From contig VBPP01000036.1 in the NCBI GenBank assembly GCA_005877365.1, positions 1-6,084 on the forward strand: DNA of 6,084 nt, in the 5' to 3' direction. Source of the DNA: Nitrososphaerota archaeon (GTDB lineage: Archaea; Thermoproteota; Nitrososphaeria; Nitrososphaerales; Gagatemarchaeaceae). Positions 1 to 4,278 of this stretch are shown one piece after another (position 1 is the first letter of the stretch; the number at the start of each line of letters is the position of its first letter). The position numbers and the translations under genes were made by a program. The notes under the pieces are model-generated. The model had not been told where the DNA came from, ran no database searches, and saw only the letters and a program-made list of their open reading frames with translations.

Positions 1-520
1 GACGTCGAGGTGATAACCCCGGACCGTGTCGTGGTCATGGTGGCTGCCGTGGACGTCGTACTCGCTTTGGTTGAGGTGGAGCCTAAGAGCGGCAGACCGT
101 AGCTGACCTGCCAGGAGCCGGCCGAGAGCACCAAGGATGGGCTACCGTTTACCGTCGACAACGAAGTCGGAGTGCTGGAGAAGGAGAGGAGGGTGGACTC
201 GAAGGGAAGGGTCAGTGACGTGTCGGAGAGAGAGGTAAATGTCATCTGCCAGACGGTTCCCTGCTTCGTGGTCAGAGCGTCCGTGTCGTACGAAAGCGAG
301 ATTTTTGTGGCTCCCAACGTATAGAGCGTGATGTTTCCTCCGTTGATCGAGTAAGATACGGGAAAGCCATCTTGATTGACTACAAGAACGTTCCCGACTT
401 GGTTCGCGAAGAGTGGAATGCCCACCGATGTGACATCCTGCGGAAAGCTCAGCGTCTGGTTAACTCCGGTGACACCAGGAGCATGAGAGAGACTGCAAAT
501 ATTGTGATGTATCGATCCAA
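1..520 (-). CDS. Exported beta-rich protein with Ser/Thr linker, N-terminal part, apparent frameshift, runs off left edge
   Basis: The frame with codons starting at 485 and going down is open to position 1 and gives about 160 residues. It begins around APGVTGVNQTLSF, has alternating hydrophobic and polar stretches typical of beta-sandwich domains (for example VGNVLVVNQDGFPVSYSING), and ends in a Ser/Thr-rich stretch (STSTKASTTSTAATMTTT). Sequons NQT, NIT and NGS suggest N-glycosylation outside the cell. This frame has a stop at 530-528 and no ATG, GTG or TTG that would keep the first strands. A neighbouring frame has TTG at 520 (alternative ATG at 484) followed by a signal-peptide-like run (DRYITIFAVSLMLLVSP), and stops at 451-449. 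One extra base near 466-471 would join the two. So either a real frameshift (pseudogene) or a sequence error is likely. A weak TATA-like CTTATC lies at 558-553. The family is not recognised. Some archaeal membrane-bound regulators have similar ectodomains, but the C-terminus is outside the window. Confidence 0.6.
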
Positions 521-589
521 CTTTAACCTACTAATCCGCCTCGCTTCGGAAGGATAAGGCTTGTGAATTTCTGGTCGAGATTACAGGAT

Positions 590-660
590 GTGAGCGAGAA
601 AGCCCACAGGCTTCAGCGGTGGGATGAATCGCATCGGGGCTCCCATGTCGCCATGACCGA
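590..660 (-). mobile_element. IS200/IS605-type (TnpB family) right-end relic
   Basis: On the minus strand a segment reads GGGAGCCCGATGCG, then ATTCATCCCAC, a small loop region, GTGGG and CTTTCTCGC. This order, with an ATTCATCCCAC...GTGGGCTTTCT hairpin, closely resembles the 3' ends of many archaeal and bacterial TnpB-carrying elements, where the right end also forms the 3' scaffold of the omega RNA. The stem is CCCAC (623-619) with GTGGG (607-603). The inner GC(TGAA)GC also pairs, with mismatches on one side that look like decay. A second small stem, GATG with CATC, lies at 635-623. No transposase, no TnpB RuvC or zinc-finger motif and no left end are visible nearby. The call rests on remembered similarity of the end sequence, so it needs a search against IS ends. 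Confidence 0.45.
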
Positions 661-822
661 GTCCTATTACCTTTGCTGGATGGGCACTCTCCTGTAGTTT
701 CCCGAAATGAGTTCGCCCCTCTCTAGTTCTTCGTGGCGTGGTACGTCTCTCCTGATTCCTCGTCGATGACAGTCCCTCCTTCCGGCACAGGATGCACCCT
801 GATAGTCTCTGGCTCGGAGATG

Positions 823-858
823 ACAAAATAAGAAGGGTTGAGGGTCGGGATGACCCTC
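823..858 (-). terminator. Hairpin plus T-rich tract downstream of the secreted helical protein gene
   Basis: Read on the minus strand, GAGGGTC (858-852), a 5-nt loop and GACCCTC (846-840) form a perfect 7-bp stem, followed by AACCCTTCTTATTTTG. It begins 28 bp after the stop codon of the 887-2116 gene. Archaeal termination depends mainly on T-rich tracts, and this is the only place in the window where a strong stem and a T-rich tract coincide after a gene. Confidence 0.5.
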
Positions 859-886
859 CTACCGCTGTCTTTCCTAGCAGAGTCGA

Positions 887-2116
887 TTACGGGTGATGCG
901 TGCTGCTCGCGATCTCTTGCATGACCTGATGCATCAGCTGAACGGCCTGCTGCACCTGCTGCTCGCCTGTCTTGAAGTTCCCGGATAGGAACGACTGTAT
1001 CGCCCCATCGAGAAGTGACTTCGCCTGTGAGAGCTGCGATTGAACCTCCTGGCTGACAGAGGAAGTCAGGTTGGCTTTCTGGGCCTTCTCCTGCAACTGC
1101 GCTAGCCTGGGCTCAATTTCTTTCTGAATGTATTGGGCATAGACCGCGCCCCTGATTCCTTGAGCAACCTGCTGCATTAGCTGCATCGCCTGACGTGCGT
1201 CGTGCATTCCAGTGTCGAAGTCGCCTGACTGGAAGGCCTGAACCGCAGCGTCGAGAAGGGACTGCGCCTGCGTGAGTTGCTGCTGGTATTGCTGCTGGGT
1301 TGCGGAGGAGTTCATCTTGGCGACCTCCTGCTGGAGTTTCGCAAGCTGCTTCTCCGCGTAATTCTGGATGTAGGCGATTGCTTCCTGGGCTCTCCGGGCT
1401 TTGGCGATCTGGCTGATGTCAGCGTAGACGGCCGACATATGCTTCTGGGCGTCCTTGAAGAGGCTGATGACGCTCGTCGCGTTCACGTTGTCCGACTTGA
1501 GCAGCGTCGCTGCTTGGTCCAAGTCCGCCTTGGCCGTTCCAAGGTTGCTCTGTGCGTCAGAGCAAGCGCTCGTCGTTGCGCTAGTTGTAGTTGTGGTAGT
1601 TGTGGTAGTCGTCGTTGCTCCACTTGTAGTGCTGCTCTGAGCGCTGCAGATCTTGGTCAACATCGTCTGGAGCTGGTCGGCTCTTGCTTCCGCGTGCTGG
1701 ACTTCCTTCCTCAAGTAAGCGAGCTGGTCGGCCTTTCGGTCGTCAGTTCGGTGGTCGGATGGTCCTGCTAGAGCGTACTGGATGTACTCCGCGGCGCCCC
1801 TGTAGTAATGCATCGCGCCCATCGCATCTTTGATTGCGAGGGTGGCGTTTGTGCTAACCTCGCTCTGCGCCTTTGAGAGCAGAGGGTCGCCCAAACTGAT
1901 GAGGGACTCCGCCTTGGTCGTGTTGACTTGGTGCTGCTTTGCTATTCCTACGAGCTGCTGAGCGTAGCTGTGGGCTGCCTGTGCGACTTGGATGATTGTG
2001 GTCGCCTTGTCCGTTTGGCTTGGTTCGTTCGACTGTGCGAAGACAGGTACGAGACCGAGGAGCAGTAGTGACATTACCGCTGCGCCCGCGATCCTGCTGT
2101 GTCTTTTCGACATCAT
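887..2116 (-). CDS. Secreted four-repeat helical protein with Cys-flanked poly-Thr segment
   Basis: The protein has 409 residues. Residues 1-27 form a clear signal peptide (basic KRHSR, then a hydrophobic core, likely cleavage after VFA at 27), so the mature chain is exported. There is no lipobox and no C-terminal membrane anchor. The mature part is Gln/Ala-rich helix with four related units at about 43-115, 131-240, 247-322 and 327-402. Units 3 and 4 share the pattern sequon, then AxSLLDxAxQxFxSG(D/N)FxTG, then QAMQLMxQV. Sequons NTT (65), NAT (90, 212), NSS (269) and NLT (349) suggest N-glycosylation. Unit 2 carries an insert with 11 consecutive Thr (168-178), flanked by C157 and C185, the only cysteines. 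The open frame extends upstream to 2224. The start was chosen at ATG 2116 because the signal peptide begins there and a TATA-like box lies about 27 bp upstream; in-frame ATGs at 2122 and 2113 are alternatives. The family is not recognised. A cell-surface or matrix role is inference. Confidence 0.85.
   Translation of the reverse strand: MMSKRHSRIAGAAVMSLLLLGLVPVFAQSNEPSQTDKATTIIQVAQAAHSYAQQLVGIAKQHQVNTTKAESLISLGDPLLSKAQSEVSTNATLAIKDAMGAMHYYRGAAEYIQYALAGPSDHRTDDRKADQLAYLRKEVQHAEARADQLQTMLTKICSAQSSTTSGATTTTTTTTTTTSATTSACSDAQSNLGTAKADLDQAATLLKSDNVNATSVISLFKDAQKHMSAVYADISQIAKARRAQEAIAYIQNYAEKQLAKLQQEVAKMNSSATQQQYQQQLTQAQSLLDAAVQAFQSGDFDTGMHDARQAMQLMQQVAQGIRGAVYAQYIQKEIEPRLAQLQEKAQKANLTSSVSQEVQSQLSQAKSLLDGAIQSFLSGNFKTGEQQVQQAVQLMHQVMQEIASSTHHP
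911..1378 (-). repeat. Two tandem 80-residue helical repeat units in the secreted protein
   Basis: Residues 247-322 and 327-402 are the two best-preserved copies. Matching positions are offset by 80-81 residues: N269 with N349 (both sequons), SLLDAA with SLLDGA, SGDFDTG with SGNFKTG, and QAMQLMQQV with QAVQLMHQV. Units at 43-115 and 131-240 are more diverged but show the same order: helix, loop with acceptor Asn, helix. Confidence 0.7.
1583..1615 (-). repeat. Poly-threonine codon tract (11 Thr)
   Basis: Eleven Thr codons in a row (residues 168-178) use mixed third positions ACG, ACT, ACC and ACA, so the tract is not a pure trinucleotide microsatellite and the Thr run appears to be kept at the protein level. 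It lies between C157 and C185 inside a wider Ser/Thr/Ala linker, a likely O-glycosylated segment. Confidence 0.8.
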
Positions 2117-2137
2117 ACCCATCGCATCGCGGGCGGT

Positions 2138-2147
2138 TTGTAAAAGG
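2138..2147 (-). promoter_or_regulatory. TATA-like box of the secreted helical protein gene
   Basis: The minus strand reads CCTTTTACAA, with the TTTTAC core at 2145-2140. Its centre is about 27 bp upstream of ATG 2116, which predicts a leaderless transcript and supports that start over the 108-bp upstream extension. Confidence 0.45.
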
Positions 2148-2178
2148 AACCCGTTGCGGAACGGGCGTTCCACGTTCC
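2146..2178. promoter_or_regulatory. Cluster of four GGAAC/GTTCC half-sites upstream of the TATA box
   Basis: GGAAC occurs at 2146-2150 and 2158-2162, and its complement GTTCC at 2167-2171 and 2174-2178. The inner pair makes GGAAC-GGGC-GTTCC, and CCCGTT-GCGG-AACGGG (2150-2165) overlaps it as a second inverted repeat. The cluster abuts the promoter of the 887-2116 gene on its upstream side, where archaeal activators or BRE-competing repressors bind. The binding factor is unknown. Confidence 0.35.
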
Positions 2179-2269
2179 TGGGGCGTCCGTCTGAAGCGGA
2201 ATATGGGCTACGAGCTTGACTCAAGAACTAGGCCAGAAATCTGCTTGACCGGCGGAGGCCAGACACCTG

Positions 2270-2315
2270 GAGCACCCGGCCCCCAAATGAGCGAATGGAA
2301 GGAGAGGCCGGGCTC
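2270..2315 (-). terminator. Long inverted repeat at the end of the FMN reductase gene
   Basis: GGCCGGGCTC (2306-2315) is complementary to GAGC plus CCGGCC (2270-2281) with a 2-nt bulge, giving a GC-rich 10-bp stem around a 24-nt loop. It overlaps the stop codon (2316-2314) of the reductase gene. There is no T tract after it, so it may be an RNA-stability or processing element rather than a terminator. Confidence 0.25.
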
Positions 2316-2922
2316 AAGCTGAGCTCCGAAGCCGGCGTGTCCATTCTACCAGACTGGTGAGCAGCTCTCGAAGGATTCCTCGAAACTCCAGGTCAGTCAG
2401 TTTCATGTTGGCGTCGAAGTGCTGCTGCGCCCTCGCCAAGAGCAGCTGGGGGGAGTTGATCGGATACATGTTCAGGTCCACCATGATCTGCCTCAGGTGT
2501 AGCTGGGCTCTCGCCCCGCCCCTCGGGGAGGTGGAAGCGCTCATGATCGCCGCGGGCTTGCCATCCCACGAGTTGTCCTCTTCGGGCCTGTTTCCCCATT
2601 CGATCGCGTTCTTCAGCAGAGCGGAGATCGAGTAGTTGTGTTCGGGGGTGGCAAAGAGTATCGCGTCGGCACGTCTGACCTTTTCCTTGAACCTTCTGAT
2701 CGGGGGTGGAATCTCCACCTCTAAGTCCTGGTTGAATAGAGGAAAGGCGGAGACGTCGTGCACGTCAAGAGCCGCGTCTTCAGGTAGCAATTCCTTCGCC
2801 GCCTCGAGGAGGGCGGTGTTATGCGACCTCCTGCGACCGCTGCCAGATATCCCTAGTATCCTGATGATCGGTTCCTCTCCTTTTCGTGTCGCGTGAGGGG
2901 TGCGAGTCGGGAGCGCTGGCAC
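2314..2922 (-). CDS. NADPH-dependent FMN reductase-family flavoprotein
   Basis: A 202-residue flavodoxin-like protein of the NAD(P)H-dependent FMN reductase / azoreductase / quinone reductase family, which reduces FMN, quinones or azo compounds in the cytoplasm. Visible motifs are the phosphate-binding loop GSGRRRSHN (27-35, family pattern GSxRxxSxN), the flavin-contact motif PEHNYSIS (93-100) followed by LLKNAIEWG, and the segment SPRGGARAQLHLRQ (132-145). All match the family in order and spacing. The start is GTG at 2922, since no ATG is in frame before the first strand (IIRILGISGS). The first 19 residues are an extension beyond the usual start. The predicted TSS, 26 bp from the TATA box at 2949-2956, is about 3-4 nt upstream of this GTG. 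It is divergent from the HxlR regulator at 2990, with a 67-bp spacer holding a shared TATA box and an inverted repeat. The substrate cannot be told from sequence. Confidence 0.9.
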   Translation of the reverse strand: MPALPTRTPHATRKGEEPIIRILGISGSGRRRSHNTALLEAAKELLPEDAALDVHDVSAFPLFNQDLEVEIPPPIRRFKEKVRRADAILFATPEHNYSISALLKNAIEWGNRPEEDNSWDGKPAAIMSASTSPRGGARAQLHLRQIMVDLNMYPINSPQLLLARAQQHFDANMKLTDLEFRGILRELLTSLVEWTRRLRSSA

Positions 2923-2924
2923 TA

Positions 2925-2939
2925 TGTTACCTGATAACA
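2925..2939. promoter_or_regulatory. Candidate HxlR operator, 15-bp inverted repeat
   Basis: TGTTA-CCTGA-TAACA is a perfect 5-5-5 inverted repeat. It covers the predicted reductase TSS and lies between the TATA box (2949-2956) and the GTG at 2922, so an occupied site would block polymerase on the reductase side. HxlR proteins bind as dimers to such symmetric sites. Binding by the adjacent regulator is inference. Confidence 0.5.
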
Positions 2940-2948
2940 GATGGGAAG

Positions 2949-2956
2949 TTTATAAG
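2949..2956. promoter_or_regulatory. Shared, nearly palindromic TATA box between reductase and regulator
   Basis: TTTATAAG on plus reads CTTATAAA on minus. On minus it sits about 26 bp from the predicted reductase TSS, just before GTG 2922. On plus, a TSS about 26 bp downstream falls near 2978, leaving a 12-nt leader with AGGGG before GTG 2990. On plus it is preceded by purine-rich GGGAAG, a BRE-like context. Confidence 0.6.
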
Positions 2957-2989
2957 TACTAGCTGACACCACTGCACCAGGGGTAATTC

Positions 2990-3334
2990 GTGTCTTTCTC
3001 TCATCAGGACACGGTTTGCAGGCCAGAGATCTGCGCACTAATCCGCGGGATAAAGAAGGCGGGCTCCCCCTGGCATCTGATAGTGGCCGCGTACCTGCTT
3101 GACGGGCCCAGACGATTCAACGAGATCCTCCAGATGGGGAGGGGCGATTCGCTTAACTCTCGCACGCTCTCGAGGGCGCTCAAGCAGCTCGTTGGTGATG
3201 GGTTCGTCAGACGCCGGATACTCGCCACCCAGCCGTTCGCCGTCGAGTACTCACTCACATCGCTGGGAGAGAAGCTGCGCAAGCTCCTCGAAGCCTACAG
3301 AGAGCTTGATGAGCTTGTCGTCGTGAGGAGATGA
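2990..3334 (+). CDS. HxlR-family winged-helix transcriptional regulator
   Basis: A 114-residue protein covering the whole HxlR-type HTH domain. The family landmarks are in order: Cys15 spaced 13 residues before W28 as in CPxxxxLxxIGGKW, GPRRFNEIL (39-47), recognition-helix region SRTLSRALKQLVGDGFVRRR (57-76), and the wing and closing helix FAVEYSLTSLGEKLRKLL (83-100). It binds DNA as a dimer. The start is GTG at 2990, with AGGGG about 7 nt upstream. It is divergent from an FMN reductase-family gene, an arrangement like bacterial YodB-AzoR1 and QorR-qor2, where a conserved N-terminal Cys senses quinones or diamide. Here Cys15 aligns with that residue by spacing and Cys10 is an extra one. Redox sensing and autoregulation are therefore inferred, not shown. 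Confidence 0.9.
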   Translation: MSFSHQDTVCRPEICALIRGIKKAGSPWHLIVAAYLLDGPRRFNEILQMGRGDSLNSRTLSRALKQLVGDGFVRRRILATQPFAVEYSLTSLGEKLRKLLEAYRELDELVVVRR

Positions 3335-3467
3335 TAACCTCTCATAAGACTAGGCCCAAGCTTTCGATTCAGCAGCGCGGCTTGCCATTCTCTGGTTTGG
3401 CCGGCCTCTACGTGACGAGGACGGCGTAGATGCCTTTCCCCCGGAGCCGGTATGCAGGGCGACGACC

Positions 3468-3650
3468 TCAGTCCTGCGTTTGAACTCTTTTCTTGACCCG
3501 TTCGTTCAACCACACCTCATAAGAACTGGTCGGCATCTCGACCTCTGGCTTGACCGAAGTGGGTTTCACACGTTGACGCCCGAGCCACTCTTCATAAGTG
3601 CTCTGGGGCAGTTGTCCTTCCTTTCTCTTTGCTCGTGAAGCCCCTTCCAT
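3468..3650 (-). CDS. Small basic protein with duplicated YExWL motif
   Basis: A 60-residue protein rich in Lys, Arg and Glu, with no signal peptide or membrane segment. It contains two copies of a 25-residue unit: LPQSTYEEWLGRQRVK (14-29) and MPTSSYEVWLNERVKK (39-54). Matching positions P15/P40, S17/S42, Y19/Y44, E20/E45, W22/W47 and L23/L48 are exactly 25 apart, an internal tandem duplication that supports real coding. The ATG at 3650 has a TATA-like CTTATCA complement about 33 bp upstream (3680-3686), giving a short leader. It converges with the HxlR gene across a 133-bp spacer that has no clear terminator. The family is not recognised. A small nucleic-acid or protein-binding role fits the composition but is only a guess. 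Confidence 0.6.
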   Translation of the reverse strand: MEGASRAKRKEGQLPQSTYEEWLGRQRVKPTSVKPEVEMPTSSYEVWLNERVKKRVQTQD

Positions 3651-3679
3651 TGCTGTGGTCGTTTTCGTGATGACCTCAT

Positions 3680-3686
3680 CTTATCA
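3680..3686 (-). promoter_or_regulatory. TATA-like box of the small duplicated-motif gene
   Basis: The minus strand reads TGATAAG within TTAGTGATAAGATG. Its centre at about 3683 predicts a start of transcription near 3657, 7 nt before ATG 3650. Confidence 0.3.
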
Positions 3687-4250
3687 CTAAGGGTCTGCCT
3701 AATAACTATGACAGGTGGACGGAACCGCATGGAATCAACTGAATCACTCTCAAAATACCCTCTGGGTGCTGAGCCGACCCAGAAATAGCGAACACAAGAG
3801 ACCAGACGCCCCTCCATTCGCCAAGTCGGCATGAGATTCGTCCGCCAAGGAGCGGCCCTATGCGAAATCCACGGGATTAGGTCGAGCGAAACATCCCTCG
3901 GTCATATCCAATGTCGTGTCTGCCAGCTAGTCGCGGTTCGCCGCAAGAGATTCAGGTAGTCGCGCTTGGCGGGCATCGGCTGGTCACGCATTCCGATTTG
4001 CTCGATAAGAACACCAGTTAGCGAGAGCGCTATTCGACAAGTGAAGCCTAGTGCGCATGCCCCTGCTTTGGGTATTGAGCTGAATCAGCCGCCTGGCGTC
4101 GCAACAAACCACTCACGACGACCGAAGACCGTGTTGAACCCCAACCTTGGGCTTTGCCAAACTCCCGCGCTCAATCGCGTGAGACAAACAGCTCGTCGTA
4201 AGAAGTGGTTTGGAGACACTCCCTGCGTCGTCGCGCCAAAAGCCTTCAGG

Positions 4251-4258
4251 ATTTATAG
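4251..4258 (+). promoter_or_regulatory. TATA box of hflX, leaderless
   Basis: ATTTATAG has its centre 25 bp upstream of ATG 4279, so transcription should begin at or next to the start codon. This decides for ATG 4279 over the in-frame TTG at 4267. Confidence 0.6.
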
Positions 4259-4278
4259 TCGGATGATTGACCAAAATC

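Larger units (their letters stand above)
521..886. other. Intergenic region with IS605-like relic and a terminator, no convincing gene
   Basis: This 366-bp gap separates two minus-strand genes for exported proteins. It holds the terminator of the upstream gene (823-858), a stretch resembling the right end of an IS200/IS605 element (about 590-660), and between them (660-822) only short open frames. A minus-strand frame from GTG at 797 to TAG at 725-723 encodes 24 residues (VHPVPEGGTVIDEESGETYH then ATKN) that look more protein-like than the other frames, but nothing else supports it. Confidence 0.6.
3651..4278. other. Long stretch without a convincing gene, containing inverted repeats
   Basis: About 630 bp between the small duplicated-motif gene and hflX. 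Open frames here have unconvincing composition, and no rRNA or tRNA features were seen. The strongest structure is TCTGGGT (3761-3767), a 9-nt loop and ACCCAGA (3777-3783), followed on minus by GGGTATTTTG, so it could terminate a minus-strand transcript. Smaller stems are GCGG-TTCG-CCGC (3933-3944) and CCCAA-CC-TTGGG (4140-4151). The hflX TATA box at the right end reads CTATAAAT on minus, so divergent transcription into this region is possible. Confidence 0.5.

Noticed and set aside
372..557. 61-codon plus-strand open frame
   Set aside because: It lies opposite the minus-strand exported protein, whose beta-strand pattern and sequons are far more protein-like.
581..826. 81-codon minus-strand open frame
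   Set aside because: It is Arg-rich and low in hydrophobic residues, begins inside the terminator T tract and reads through the IS605-like hairpin. It looks like a chance frame over an IS end.
1277..1771. 164-codon plus-strand open frame, with a shorter one at 1455-1640
   Set aside because: Both are antisense shadows of the Gln/Ala/Thr-rich secreted protein. The poly-Val run is simply the complement of the Thr codons.
2117..2224. N-terminal extension of the secreted protein to position 2224
   Set aside because: It would bury the signal peptide behind 36 Arg-rich residues and include the TATA-like box and the half-site cluster.
3341..3348. Third CTCATAAG copy resembling the YExWL repeat DNA
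   Set aside because: It is 175 bp from the next copy, out of frame and beyond the stop codon. The match is too short to claim a decayed repeat.
3566..3832. 88-codon minus-strand open frame overlapping the small duplicated-motif gene
   Set aside because: Its composition is unconvincing, while the overlapping 3468-3650 frame has an internal protein-level duplication.
4267..4278. Upstream TTG start for HflX
   Set aside because: The TATA box to ATG 4279 distance fits a leaderless start; TTG 4267 would lie only about 13 bp from the TATA box.
3651..4278. tRNA, 5S, SRP or RNase P RNA in the long gene-free stretch
   Set aside because: I looked for a T-loop GTTCRA with an acceptor stem and for the conserved RNase P and SRP motifs and saw none by eye.
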